Shown: piece by piece, positions 10,086 through 18,805 of the stretch
Numbering within the stretch: the stretch's first letter is position 1
Layout of the letters: each line of letters opens with the position of its first letter
NCBI RefSeq assembly: GCF_000300275.1
Contig: NZ_AMRN01000005.1
Location: 248,001-312,000, forward strand
Reading direction: 5' to 3'
DNA from: Thalassospira profundimaris WP0211
GTDB taxonomy: Bacteria; Pseudomonadota; Alphaproteobacteria; Rhodospirillales; Thalassospiraceae
Length of the DNA stretch: 64,000 bases
Position numbers and translations under genes: made by a program
Notes under the pieces: model-generated
Told to the model about the DNA's origin: nothing
Database searches by the model: none
Seen by the model: only the letters and a program-made list of their open reading frames with translations

Positions 10086-10283
10086 ATGCGTTGGACAGAC
10101 ATTCAGGACATCGCGATCGAGCTTGAGGAAGCCCATCCGGACAAGGATAACCTCAACCTTCGCTTTACCGACCTGCACAAATGGGTCACCGAGCTTGAAG
10201 GTTTTGAAGACGATCCTTCGAAGTCGAACGAGAAGATTCTTGAAGCCATCCAGATGGCCTGGATCGACGAGCGCGACGACTGA
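10086..10283 (+). CDS. iscX: Fe-S assembly protein IscX
   Basis: 65 aa, matching the family (about 66). MRWTDIQDIAIELEEAHPD and LHKWVTEL are diagnostic of IscX/YfhJ, an acidic helical protein that binds IscS and iron and modulates sulfur transfer. ATG 10086 has AGGAG eight bases upstream; a GTG at 10068 would add six residues without need. Last gene of the operon, followed by a terminator at 10336..10375. Confidence 0.92.
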   Translation: MRWTDIQDIAIELEEAHPDKDNLNLRFTDLHKWVTELEGFEDDPSKSNEKILEAIQMAWIDERDD

Positions 10284-10335
10284 TTTCGATGAGTGTGATG
10301 TGCGCCAAACGGCCTGCACCCTGATCACGAAAATG

Positions 10336-10375
10336 CGGACCGGCCTGCAACATGCGGGCTGGTCCGTTTTTGTTT
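10336..10375 (+). terminator. Terminator of the isc operon
   Basis: Stem CGGACCGGCCTGCA paired with TGCGGGCTGGTCCG (14 pairs with two wobbles, loop ACA) followed by TTTTTGTTT. It marks the end of the cysE-iscX unit. Confidence 0.75.
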
Positions 10376-10408
10376 GAGCCACCATGAATAAACAGGGAAG
10401 GGACCAGC

Positions 10409-11113
10409 ATGAGCAAACCCGCCACCTTCACCGACATCATTCCCGTCGATAGTCTGTTTGGCAAATTGCGCACCTGCGCACCCGAAGCCTGGCAAAGCTA
10501 TGTCTGCCATGACTTCGTCAAGCAGCTTGGCAACGGCACATTGCCCGAGGCCGCGTTCAAGCATTACCTCATTCAGGACTACCTGTTCCTGATCCAGTTT
10601 GCGCGCGCCTATGCGCTGGCGGCCTATAAGGCCGAAGACCTGCATGCCATGCGCCAGTTTTCCGGCACCGTTCACGCCATCCTTGATATGGAAATGAGCC
10701 TGCATCTCGACTTCTGCAAAGGCTGGGGCCTGTCCGAGGCCGATATCGTCGCAGAGGCCGAGGCACGGGCGTGCATCACCTATACCCGCTATGTGCTTGA
10801 TCGCGGTCATCAGGGGGACGTGGTGGACCTGCAGGTGGCCCTGATGCCCTGTATGGTGGGCTATGCCGAAATCGCAAACCGCCTGATGGCAAGTTCTGAT
10901 ACTGTGCTTGACGGCAATCCGTATCGGGCGTGGATTGAAATGTATGCGTCTGACGAATTCCAGGACGTGGCAAAGGCCGAGATCGAGTTGCTTGAACACA
11001 CAGTTGCCACGCGTGGTGGGCATCGCCGCCTCGAAGGGCTGGTGGATACCTTTACCATCGCAAGCCGCCTTGAAGCCGATTTTTGGCAGATGGGACTTGA
11101 TCTGGCAAAATAG
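10409..11113 (+). CDS. tenA: TenA-family aminopyrimidine hydrolase / thiaminase II
   Basis: 234 aa, all-helical TenA fold. LIQDYLFL holds the early aspartate, ALMPCMVGYAEI the nucleophilic cysteine in the position of B. subtilis C135, and EADFW the late glutamate, so it belongs to the TenA_C (cysteine) class. Such enzymes hydrolyse aminomethyl-pyrimidine breakdown products of thiamine to HMP for salvage. No TPP riboswitch is seen upstream and no thi genes are adjacent, so its place in thiamine metabolism is inferred from family only. Confidence 0.85.
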   Translation: MSKPATFTDIIPVDSLFGKLRTCAPEAWQSYVCHDFVKQLGNGTLPEAAFKHYLIQDYLFLIQFARAYALAAYKAEDLHAMRQFSGTVHAILDMEMSLHLDFCKGWGLSEADIVAEAEARACITYTRYVLDRGHQGDVVDLQVALMPCMVGYAEIANRLMASSDTVLDGNPYRAWIEMYASDEFQDVAKAEIELLEHTVATRGGHRRLEGLVDTFTIASRLEADFWQMGLDLAK

Positions 11114-11148
11114 GCCAAGATCGCCTATATAAGCCCGAACGATATTTT

Positions 11149-11182
11149 GCGGGTGGCGTATGCGCCGCCCGTTGCCTTTTTG
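11149..11182 (+). terminator. Terminator after tenA
   Basis: Stem GCGGGTGGCG paired with CGCCGCCCGT (ten pairs, loop TATG), followed within a few bases by a five-T run. Confidence 0.6.
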
Positions 11183-11230
11183 GATTAACCTCTTGTCGCC
11201 GTGGCCTTGACCCACGGATGGGTGAGAAAC

Positions 11231-12376
11231 ATGAACTCTCTTGGCTTTGATAAAGCCCCGGAAGATACCCGCGTGGTTGTTGCCATGTCGGGCGGGGTTG
11301 ATAGCTCTGCCGTTGCAGCCCTTCTGAAATCAGAAGGCTATGACGTGGTGGGCATCACGCTTCAGCTTTATGATATGGGGGCCAATGCCCCGACCCGTGC
11401 GAAATCCTGTTGTGCCGGGCGCGATATTTATGACGCGCGCAAAGTGGCCGAGGATATCGACATTCCCTATTACGTGCTCGATTACGAATCACGCTTCCGC
11501 GAAGAAGTGATCGATGATTTCGCCGACAGCTACATGCGCGGCGAAACCCCTATCCCATGTGTGAAATGCAATCAGACCGTCAAGTTCCGCGACCTGCTGG
11601 AAACGTCTTATGACCTGGGGGCCGATTGCATGGCGACCGGCCATTACGTGCAGCGTAAACTGGGTGCCAATGGCCGTGCCGAACTGCATCGTGCCGCCGA
11701 TCCCAACCGCGATCAAAGCTACTTCCTGTTTACCACGACCCAGGAACAGCTTGATTTCCTGCGCTTCCCGTTGGGCCATTTGATGAGCAAGGCGGAAACC
11801 CGTGCGCTTGCCGCCAAGTTTGGCCTTGAAGTCGCTGACAAGCCCGATAGTCAGGACATCTGCTTTGTCCCGGATGGCAAATATGCCCGTCTGGTCGAAA
11901 AGCTGCGTCCAGAGGCCGGTGAACCCGGCGAGATCGTTGATCTTGATGGCAATGTGCTCGGCGATCATCGCGGCCTGATCCATTACACGGTCGGGCAGCG
12001 GCGTGGTCTTAATATCGGGGGTACGGCAGAACCGCTTTATGTCGTCAAACTTTCGCCCGAAAAGCGTCAGGTCATTGTCGGGCCCAAGGCGGCTTTGGCG
12101 AAGAAACTGGTCTATGTCCGCGAGCTGAACTGGCTTGATGGCGATCAGATCGATGAAAACGGCGTTGAGGTCGAAGTCAAACTGCGCTCGGCCATGCAGC
12201 CGACCACGGCAACCGTCTACCCGGAAGCATCCGGCGAAGCCCGCATTGAACTGCATGATGCCCAGTTCGGCATCGCACCGGGGCAGGCCGGTGTCTTCTA
12301 TCAGGGTGAACGCGTGCTTGGCGGTGGCTGGATCACCCGTGAAGAGCTGATTGGTAACACGGCAAGTGCTGCCTGA
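11231..12376 (+). CDS. mnmA: tRNA-specific 2-thiouridylase
   Basis: 381 aa from ATG 11231. It activates U34 of tRNA-Lys/Glu/Gln with ATP and transfers sulfur delivered from IscS. PP-loop AMSGGVDSS, the first catalytic cysteine in PCVKCNQ, the second in [13 protein letters not shown], and [10 protein letters not shown] in the C-terminal part. The 30 bases upstream in frame lack a better start. Placement close to iscS is functionally consistent because MnmA depends on cysteine desulfurase. Confidence 0.95.
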   Translation: MNSLGFDKAPEDTRVVVAMSGGVDSSAVAALLKSEGYDVVGITLQLYDMGANAPTRAKSCCAGRDIYDARKVAEDIDIPYYVLDYESRFREEVIDDFADSYMRGETPIPCVKCNQTVKFRDLLETSYDLGADCMATGHYVQRKLGANGRAELHRAADPNRDQSYFLFTTTQEQLDFLRFPLGHLMSKAETRALAAKFGLEVADKPDSQDICFVPDGKYARLVEKLRPEAGEPGEIVDLDGNVLGDHRGLIHYTVGQRRGLNIGGTAEPLYVVKLSPEKRQVIVGPKAALAKKLVYVRELNWLDGDQIDENGVEVEVKLRSAMQPTTATVYPEASGEARIELHDAQFGIAPGQAGVFYQGERVLGGGWITREELIGNTASAA

Positions 12377-12403
12377 TCGGGATTGCCCGATTATCGAATA
12401 GGA

Positions 12404-12430
12404 CGGGCGAGGGCGCATGTTCCTCGCCCG
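12404..12430 (+). terminator. Hairpin after mnmA
   Basis: Nine-pair stem CGGGCGAGG / CCTCGCCCG with a nine-base loop, 28 bases after the mnmA stop. It has no immediate T-run. A second small hairpin (TTTTTGAC / GTCAAAAA) follows at 12473..12494. Confidence 0.5.
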
Positions 12431-12499
12431 CCAGTTTCACCAGAAGTTTTGCCAGAAGTTTTGCGGGAAGGTTTTTTGACAAAATCGTCAAAAAGGCGC

Positions 12500-12528
12500 T
12501 TGACGGGGACGGCTCCCTGACTTAAAAA
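12500..12528 (+). promoter_or_regulatory. Sigma70 promoter of tRNA-Met
   Basis: TTGACG at 12500..12505, 17-base spacer with a GC-rich stretch, TAAAAA at 12523..12528, about 44 bases before the mature tRNA 5' end. Confidence 0.6.
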
Positions 12529-12571
12529 CCGCCTCGTTCCAACCACACCGGAACACCACAAAATTCCTTGT

Positions 12572-12648
12572 GGCCGAGTAGCTCAGCTGGTTAGAGCAGC
12601 GGAATCATAATCCGCGTGTCGGGGGTTCAAGTCCCTCCTCGGCTACCA
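12572..12648 (+). tRNA. tRNA-Met (CAT), elongator type
   Basis: 77 bases including encoded CCA. Acceptor GGCCGAG/CTCGGCT (G1 faces U72), D-arm GCTC...GAGC, anticodon stem GCGGA/TCCGC with loop ATCATAA (anticodon CAT), T-arm GGGGG TTCAAGT CCCTC. Unpaired or missing pairs of an initiator at position 1 are not seen, so it is elongator Met; a lysidine-modified Ile2 tRNA with the same anticodon cannot be excluded. Confidence 0.92.
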
Positions 12649-12658
12649 ATTAAATAGG

Positions 12659-12679
12659 CCCTGCATCTCTGATGCAGGG
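12659..12679 (+). terminator. Terminator of tRNA-Met
   Basis: Perfect nine-pair stem CCCTGCATC / GATGCAGGG, loop TCT, followed by CTTGTTT. Confidence 0.7.
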
Positions 12680-12693
12680 CTTGTTTCATTTGT

Positions 12694-12867
12694 ATTCTCG
12701 GAGAGGGCTTGCCCCCCCCAAAAAAAAACAAGGGTTCGCGAGAAAGCGAGGCACGCAGCTTTCGAGAGACGTTGCGCGAAACGCGCAACGGTCCGCCGGG
12801 CTTTGCCCAAGGATAAAAAGCAGCCCAAAGGCTGACTCGACAAATTCCTCTTCGTTTGCCCGAGAAT
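12694..12867. repeat. Possible 174-base inverted-repeat element (MITE-like)
   Basis: Bounded by ATTCTCGG at 12694..12701 and CCGAGAAT at 12860..12867. Inside are a C8 tract next to an A9 tract (12712..12728) and a perfect hairpin GTTGCGCG-AAA-CGCGCAAC (12771..12789). It is GC-richer than the DNA after it. No open frame of note and no clear target-site duplication. The rest of the gap from 12868 to 13250 is AT-rich and I see no gene in it. Confidence 0.35.
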
Positions 12868-13250
12868 GGTGAAGCGTCTGTAATTTGCCTTCTGTTAAAT
12901 GGGATGAGTTCCAAACGTTGACAACAATATTGCGCGCACTCTACTAGCCATTTGTTTTATTTAGCGGTTTCTATAGTTGTATTTTTTGTTATGAAATTTC
13001 GCCTTGAAGTTGTGTTGGCGGTTGTTTAGATTCAGACAGTGTGGGTCTCGTAATGTAATCGGCTATCCATTTTGGTTGATTTCGTACGGCAAAAGCTGTC
13101 GTGTAGCTAATTGGTTGGTAATGTAGATTATAATTAGAGAAAATTGTTGTCTTCGGGGGGGCGATTTCTCCACGCCAAGCTAACAAGAGTTCAGTTTTGA
13201 AATATTAGAGTGTGATTTTTGCCTCGCTTTAGCACGCTAGGAGATGTTGT

Positions 13251-14402
13251 ATGAGCCAGGAATATCAGCCAGATAACTCGGGTTCGCTAAATGATAATTG
13301 GGGGGATAACGGAAGAACTAGGTTGCTTGGGGTCGTTGTTCCGCAGGGGGAGAGAAATAAAGAAATCGCTAAGTTGAGGATTGACCGTGATACCATAAGT
13401 GTTGAGTTGGATCCGTTATTTACTTGGGGTAGTCGGTCGGAGGTTGGGGATAATAGTGCATCCTATAAAGTGCTGAGATTTTACGAGGCTTGTCGTAAAG
13501 CGTTTAATGATCGCGGTTTCGAGGTGTGTGATGTTTTCGATCTTGTTGCTGGCGGTTTAGGTGCAGAATTGTACGGTAGTATTGGGGATGTAATTGATTC
13601 TCATGCGGAGGGGTTTTGTTTTTGTGTTCTGGATTTAATTAACAGTAATATTGGTGAGTTTTCCAATTCAATTATTTCGTGGTCTGAAACATTCAGGGAA
13701 GTTGAGTTGGGGCCGGAAAATGTGCATGACATTCTTAAGTGGGTAAAAAAAGGTTTTGTCCTAGATGGAGAGCATAATGAAGAGATTGCGGTTCCATTCT
13801 TCAATGTTCATCCTATCGAAGAATTAAGCATACCTGTAGAATTTGAATTTAAACAAACATCAAGTAGATCTTCTAGCTTCACACTTGGCGTCAAAGGAGT
13901 TTCTGGAGGTTTTGGGAGAAAAATTGAGATTAACAGGGGGTGGATGAGTAAGGAGCCTATCGAAAGATCGTGGCAAATCCAAAAATATGTTCAGCTTAAA
14001 TTCCGGAATTGGATAAATAATCGAACAGGTCAGTCAATATGTACTGTAAGCGTTGATGAAATTTTTTCAGGGAAACTGGTTGATGCAGAAAAACGTCAGA
14101 GACATTATATTGAGTCCAATAATGTAAGTGATAGCAAAAAATTTTTGATGGATACACCTGTCATCAAAACAAATGAATCAAAGGTGGGGGATAGTATTGA
14201 AATTAAAAAATCATCTTACGAGAATTTTAAAATAGATTTGAGTGATATTGGGGGTGTTTTCGGGATAGAGATCGAGAGTGTTGTATCTTGTAGTTTGTAT
14301 CTGACTTATAGTTTCAAGGTAGGATATACTTATTCATACTACATCTGTCACAGAAATGGTCATGAGGTATTTGTCGAAGTAAAGAAAAGTTCTGAATTTT
14401 AG
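13251..14402 (+). CDS. AT-rich orphan protein of unknown function
   Basis: 383 aa; I do not recognise it. Codon use is strongly AT-biased compared with all neighbours, pointing to recent acquisition. No signal peptide or membrane segment is seen. The N-terminal half (to about 190) looks mixed alpha/beta with aromatic-rich segments; from about 200 on it is serine/glycine-rich and predicted beta-rich (SSSFTLGVKGVSGGFG, then YVQLKFRNWINNRTGQ), ending in a Tyr-rich stretch (YLTYSFKVGYTYSYYICH). It sits alone, 600 bases downstream of tRNA-Met, on the same strand. A defence or toxin role would be a guess from location only. Confidence 0.7.
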   Translation: MSQEYQPDNSGSLNDNWGDNGRTRLLGVVVPQGERNKEIAKLRIDRDTISVELDPLFTWGSRSEVGDNSASYKVLRFYEACRKAFNDRGFEVCDVFDLVAGGLGAELYGSIGDVIDSHAEGFCFCVLDLINSNIGEFSNSIISWSETFREVELGPENVHDILKWVKKGFVLDGEHNEEIAVPFFNVHPIEELSIPVEFEFKQTSSRSSSFTLGVKGVSGGFGRKIEINRGWMSKEPIERSWQIQKYVQLKFRNWINNRTGQSICTVSVDEIFSGKLVDAEKRQRHYIESNNVSDSKKFLMDTPVIKTNESKVGDSIEIKKSSYENFKIDLSDIGGVFGIEIESVVSCSLYLTYSFKVGYTYSYYICHRNGHEVFVEVKKSSEF

Positions 14403-14650
14403 TTTTTTGCTGCTAAATGTTTTTATATTCACTAATTCAATTCAGTAACATCTTGGCGCACAGGGGATTATTCGTTTAACCCCTTTGCTGAGGGCTCTTA
14501 ACACATCACCCAGGCAGTGAAACGGTTCATTGGAAAGCCTGAGATTGTCGCTTGAAGGTGTCATCCACTAGTTGGGCAGATGTGCATCGCCTGCCGTTAA
14601 CGCCGAGCTTGTCTGGGGCTTGTTCATCCTAGCTACAATCAAAGTAAGGG

Positions 14651-14673
14651 AAAAAGGGGACAGTCCCCTTTTT
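14651..14673. terminator. REP-like palindrome / terminator beside the GNAT gene
   Basis: Arms AAAAAGGGGAC and GTCCCCTTTTT around a single A. It lies directly after the stop of the minus-strand gene at 14682 and has a T-run in that direction, so it can terminate it. The core GGGGACAGTCCCC is also common in REP-type repeats near Y1 transposases. Nothing else is seen in 14403..14650. Confidence 0.55.
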
Positions 14674-14681
14674 AAAATGGA

Positions 14682-15491
14682 TTACTTGGTTACACTGGCT
14701 CGGCCGAGAACTTCATTGTTGATGCAAGAGGCATAGATCCAATCAGAGTCCGTTACGCCCAGCTTGTCGCACAGCGCCTGCGAGGAGGGGTTATCAAGGC
14801 GAACTCCAGTCATGAAACCTCGTGCAGCCTCTTTTTCCCACATATGAATGATTGCCTTGGCACCGAGAATTAAGCCGATCTTTTCGCCGCGTCTGTCCTC
14901 ACGCGTGGCAAGCATGCCCCAAAATACATCGTTTGGTCGCGCTCCGGACGCATGATGCATCACGAATGAAGATGCACTCGCAATCGGTGCGCCAGAAGCG
15001 TCAATGGCAACCAAGTTTATACCGCGCCTGCCTTGACCCCGCATGATGGCGCCCGGCACAGGCATGACGTCACAGGATTGGCAAAGTGCAGCAACATCAG
15101 CGACCAGTTCATTCGGCGACATTTTGTCGAGTGCTACAATCGACAGGTCGCTTGGCAGGTCATATTTATCAAGGGCTTGACGGCTGGCCTCGTAGGCGGC
15201 TTCACCACCCCAATAATGTTCATGGCGGTCGCACGAAAACCCGCGTGCCTTCAGTTCTGCGAACAGTTTATCTGCCTTGAATTTGGGGAAATAATAGGCA
15301 ACCGATGCGCCAAGCAAAGAGGCGACAGATGCAAGTATGTCGGCGGTGTCGGTCTGTATATCGGACAGGGCGACCGTCCGACCGTAATATGCAAATCTCG
15401 GATCGTCCTTTATCAGTGACCAAAGAGCCGCACTCCTCTTCATCAGAGCAATGCTGCTTTCTGTTCCGAAAAACTCTTGATGAATATCCAA
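14682..15491 (-). CDS. GNAT-like acetyltransferase domain protein
   Basis: 269 aa, TTG start with AAGGGG six bases upstream. The C-terminal 100 residues show the GNAT pattern: a strand with MLATREDRRGEKIGLILGAK (acetyl-CoA-binding R/Q-x-x-G-x-G/A-like loop), then helix, then VRLDNPSSQALCDKLG, the usual end of the fold. The first half (about 1-130) could be a degenerate second GNAT domain. Substrate unknown. Base composition is between the orphan gene and the core, and the gene is isolated. Confidence 0.65.
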   Translation of the reverse strand: MDIHQEFFGTESSIALMKRSAALWSLIKDDPRFAYYGRTVALSDIQTDTADILASVASLLGASVAYYFPKFKADKLFAELKARGFSCDRHEHYWGGEAAYEASRQALDKYDLPSDLSIVALDKMSPNELVADVAALCQSCDVMPVPGAIMRGQGRRGINLVAIDASGAPIASASSFVMHHASGARPNDVFWGMLATREDRRGEKIGLILGAKAIIHMWEKEAARGFMTGVRLDNPSSQALCDKLGVTDSDWIYASCINNEVLGRASVTK

Positions 15492-15773
15492 CTTTGCCCC
15501 TTTTCTTATTAAATGATCTCAAGAAGTTACCTGAAATCGTGCGGTCGGCTAAAGGTTGCTCGGAATATTGCGGCATTTGTTTAAATGGTGTTTTTTGCGC
15601 TCAGATGAAGTGTATTTGATCATTCAAGTGTCAGAAAATAGCGACTGCCAGTGATGTTGAGCGCTGTACGATCCGTGCTGCTCCTCTCATTAGGGCGCGA
15701 CGCATATTTCTCCCACTAACAAAATTCTGCGATGCGGGGCTCGTTTGGTCTCAGTTCTTTGTGCTTGGGGTGT

Positions 15774-16121
15774 TCAAGTCATTTTGACGTCTGGTCGGGA
15801 CAAGCCTTCCTTGCAATAGCTTCCTGGTGGGCAGCCCATCACGCGCTTAAACGCTGTGCTGAAGGCACTCTCGGACTCATATCCCAAACTGAGCGAGATT
15901 TGGGATATCGGTTCGCGCGATGTGATCAGTCTTTCTCCAGCCAGCATCATCCGCCATCGGGTCAAATAACCCATCGGGCTCTCGCCAACGCTTTCCTTGA
16001 ACTTGGCGGCGAAGGCGGACCGGGACATGCCAGAGCATCTTGCAAGGGTTTCCAGCGCCCAGTTATGGGCCGGATCGGCATGGATGGCGGGTATGGCCTT
16101 TCTTATTTGGTTGGCGTGACG
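15774..16121 (-). pseudogene. Truncated AraC-family regulator (C-terminal HTH remnant)
   Basis: Translation upstream of the first ATG continues in frame through RHANQIRKAIPAIHADPAH to SRSAFAAKFKESVG, the C-terminal two-HTH domain of cupin-type AraC regulators. No start codon or cupin domain is present: the homology ends at about 16121, exactly where the 3' end of the DMT gene (stop at 16103) overlaps it. The N-terminal two-thirds has been lost. The first internal ATG at 16028 would give an 84-residue HTH fragment. Confidence 0.7.
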
Positions 16122-17152
16122 GGCTGAGCTGGCTTGGGGCGAGATAAAAGCCGCCCGTCAATGACAAGCAGACCAAGTCCGATAACCGCCATTCCGATCA
16201 TGTGCTGCCCCAAAAGCACTTCGCCCAGAAAGCCGCCCCCCAGCAAAATTGCACTGATCGGGATCAGGAAAGTGACAAGCAGAAGGTTACTTGCCCCGGC
16301 ACGTTTGAGGATCGCGAAGTAAAGGATATAGGCCAGTGCCGTGCTCAGCATTGCAAAGCCCAGCACGGCAAGGATGGTACTGGTGGTGGGAACGGGAAGG
16401 TGCCAGGGCTGATCAATCAGGATCGAAAGCGGCAGGAGCATCAGGCTCGACGCGCTGGTCATGCCGGCCGCCGTCAGGATCGGCGGGGTGGTGGCAAAAC
16501 GTCTGCCAAACACCCCGGCGCAGCCATAGCTGAACGCAGCGAGCAGAACCGCCGCCGGGGCAAGCAGACCAACCTCCGTGCCAGATGTCGGTACGCCAAA
16601 AATCACGATCACACCACCAAACCCGATCAGCACACCGATGGTTTTGCGCAAGGTGAGCTTCTCGCTGTCGGTTGCGATATGGGCAATCAGCAGGGTAAAA
16701 AGCGGGGTGGTTGCATTCAGGATGGCGGCAAGGCTGCTGGTGATTTGTGTCTGGCTCCAGACAATCAGGCAAAAGGGTATCAGGTTGTTAAGCCCGCCCA
16801 TCACGGCAACGCCCGCCCAGAATTTCGGATCACGCGGGATGGCGATATCGCGCAACAATACCACCCACCAAAGAACCATGGTCGCAATCGACACCCGGCA
16901 CAGCACAAGCGTCAGGGGCGGCAAATCGACAAGCGCGATTTCGGTAAAGAAAAACGACCCACCCCACAGGACCGATAGCGAGATCAGCATTAACCAACTG
17001 ATGCGGTCCATGGGTTGGGTGGGCGGTTGTTTGGGATGTAAGCCACCTGCGGTAGAGAGGTTTCTTGGGCCATCAATGCCGCGATGTTTCGGGCGTGAAG
17101 ACAGTTCCATATCAAGCGATATCAAACGTGTGGTGTTTTCATGGGGCAGCAT
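16103..17152 (-). CDS. DMT-superfamily (EamA) transporter
   Basis: 349 aa from ATG 17152, chosen because GGAG lies six bases upstream; a later ATG at 17011 (MDRISWLM) would start right before the first membrane helix and is a good alternative. Ten hydrophobic segments in two EamA halves; the first opens with VLWGGSFFFTEIAL and the second with FSYGCAGVFGRR. Inner-membrane exporter of metabolites or amino acids, substrate unknown. The C-terminal codons overlap the AraC remnant. Confidence 0.85.
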   Translation of the reverse strand: MLPHENTTRLISLDMELSSRPKHRGIDGPRNLSTAGGLHPKQPPTQPMDRISWLMLISLSVLWGGSFFFTEIALVDLPPLTLVLCRVSIATMVLWWVVLLRDIAIPRDPKFWAGVAVMGGLNNLIPFCLIVWSQTQITSSLAAILNATTPLFTLLIAHIATDSEKLTLRKTIGVLIGFGGVIVIFGVPTSGTEVGLLAPAAVLLAAFSYGCAGVFGRRFATTPPILTAAGMTSASSLMLLPLSILIDQPWHLPVPTTSTILAVLGFAMLSTALAYILYFAILKRAGASNLLLVTFLIPISAILLGGGFLGEVLLGQHMIGMAVIGLGLLVIDGRLLSRPKPAQPVTPTK

Positions 17153-17343
17153 CGCGGGCTCCGTCGATCTGTTGGTGACCAACGAAGATTAGGCGGATTG
17201 GTTTTTTGCTGCTCGCCACTTTCGGACTTCAATGCAAGATTGGGCCTAACAGGCGATTTTTCGATATTTCGAACAACTGGACCGGTGTTTGGATCATAAG
17301 GTAGGGTGGTTTTGGTTCGGGGACGGTAAACACGGGATGGAAA

Positions 17344-18708
17344 ATGACAGTTCACAGTGACAACCCGCGTCGTCGATCATTATTACCTTTTGCCTATTCG
17401 TTGCAGTCACTGGTACGCGGGCGCTTGTGGTTGCAGGTGCTGGTTGGCATGGTCATCGGCGTATGTACCGGGCTGATCATGGGGCCGACCACCGGGTTGC
17501 TATCAAGGGAAACGGCGTCGGTTGTCGGGAACTGGCTTGCGTTTCCCGGGCATCTGTTCCTTGCCCTTATTCAAATGATCGTCATTCCGCTTGTTTTCTC
17601 GTCTATCATCCGCGGCTTGTGTTCGTCAGATGATATCGAACAGTTGCGCCGGTTGGGCGGACGGGCAATCCTCTTCTTCGTAGCGACAACGGCTGTGGCT
17701 GTGACCATCGGTATTGCCCTGGCGCTGCTCATTCGTCCCGGTGATTATGTCGATGCGACCAATCTTGGCCTTGCCAGCGTTGTTGACGCGTCAGGTGGGG
17801 CACCAGAAACGGGCGGTGTGCGCATTCTGGATTTACCCGATCGTGTTTTAACCCTGCTGCCGTCCAACCCGTTGTCGTCAATGGTCGAGAGCAACATGCT
17901 ACAGGTGGTGATCTTTGCCAGCATTTTCGGCGTTGCCCTTGTGGTTATGCAACGTGACAAGGCGCGGCCGGTGCTTGATTTGCTGGCAAGCTTGCAAGAA
18001 GTCTGTCTGACGATCGTGAAGTGGGCCATGTGGCTTGCGCCGCTTGCCGTATTCGGCCTGATGGCGCGATTAACGGCGGAAACGGGGCCGCAAGCGTTGT
18101 TGGGCGTGCTTGTTTATGTCGGTACTGTGCTTCTCGGTCTTTTGTTGATGCTCGGTGTGTTGCTTGTTGTGGGGCGGGTTTACGCGGGCGTGTCGCCCAA
18201 GGTGTTCTTTAGTGCCGCAAAGGATGTCATGTTGCTTGCCTTCTCGACATCAAGTTCTGCTGCGGTGATGCCGTTGTCGATCAAGACGGCAGAGGGCCCC
18301 TTGGGGGTGCGAAAACACATCAGTCAGTTTGTCATTCCGCTTGGCGCAACCATCAATATGAATGGCACAGCGCTTTATCAGGGGGTCGCGGCGATCTTCA
18401 TCGCTCAGGTTTTCGGGGTCGAGATCGGTGCAGCCGGTCTGATCCTTATTGTGCTGACGTCGGTTGGTGCATCGATTGGGTCCCCGGCAACGCCGGGCGT
18501 AGGTATAGTGATCCTGTCGACCATTCTCGTGTCTGTTGGTGTTCCGGCATCAGGTATCGCGCTGATCATGGGCGTTGATCGCCTTTTGGATATGAGCCGG
18601 ACGGTCGTCAATGTTTGCGGTGATTTGGTCGCGTGCATCGTGCTCGACAAGCTTGATCATGCAGAAAATGAGGAGCCGGAGACTACCGAACGAGTGAATG
18701 GCACCTGA
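17344..18708 (+). CDS. Dicarboxylate/amino-acid:cation symporter (DAACS family)
   Basis: 454 aa with eight membrane helices and two re-entrant loops as in GltP/DctA. The serine-rich hairpin motif is STSSSAAVMP, the NMDGT-type motif reads NMNGTALYQG, and GVDRLLDMSRT with VNVCGD forms the last substrate-binding helix. Takes up C4-dicarboxylates or acidic/neutral amino acids with Na+ or H+; the arginine in MSRT and the aspartate in GVDRLLD fit an acidic substrate. Monocistronic, convergent with the next gene. Confidence 0.88.
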   Translation: MTVHSDNPRRRSLLPFAYSLQSLVRGRLWLQVLVGMVIGVCTGLIMGPTTGLLSRETASVVGNWLAFPGHLFLALIQMIVIPLVFSSIIRGLCSSDDIEQLRRLGGRAILFFVATTAVAVTIGIALALLIRPGDYVDATNLGLASVVDASGGAPETGGVRILDLPDRVLTLLPSNPLSSMVESNMLQVVIFASIFGVALVVMQRDKARPVLDLLASLQEVCLTIVKWAMWLAPLAVFGLMARLTAETGPQALLGVLVYVGTVLLGLLLMLGVLLVVGRVYAGVSPKVFFSAAKDVMLLAFSTSSSAAVMPLSIKTAEGPLGVRKHISQFVIPLGATINMNGTALYQGVAAIFIAQVFGVEIGAAGLILIVLTSVGASIGSPATPGVGIVILSTILVSVGVPASGIALIMGVDRLLDMSRTVVNVCGDLVACIVLDKLDHAENEEPETTERVNGT

Positions 18709-18751
18709 CGTCATTTGATGATCAAGGGTTTGAAAACACTCGATAGAAAGA

Positions 18752-18780
18752 AAAACAGATTGTACATGGCACTCTGTTTT
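18752..18780. terminator. Weak bidirectional terminator
   Basis: AAAACAGA paired with TCTGTTTT (eight pairs, 13-base loop) between the convergent symporter and DMT genes. Confidence 0.4.
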
Positions 18781-18805
18781 GTTGGTTTCTAAAAATGTTG
18801 CCACG

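Noticed and set aside
10284..10408. TPP riboswitch in front of tenA
   Set aside because: No conserved THI-box elements such as CTGAGA are visible; only the isc terminator is present.
12627..12914. Minus-strand frame over the C8/A9 tract
   Set aside because: Overlaps tRNA-Met, includes the homopolymers and has no family character.
12649..15770. tRNA-Met island with attachment repeats
   Set aside because: I found no second copy of the tRNA-Met 3' end in the region and no integrase, so the location alone is not proof.
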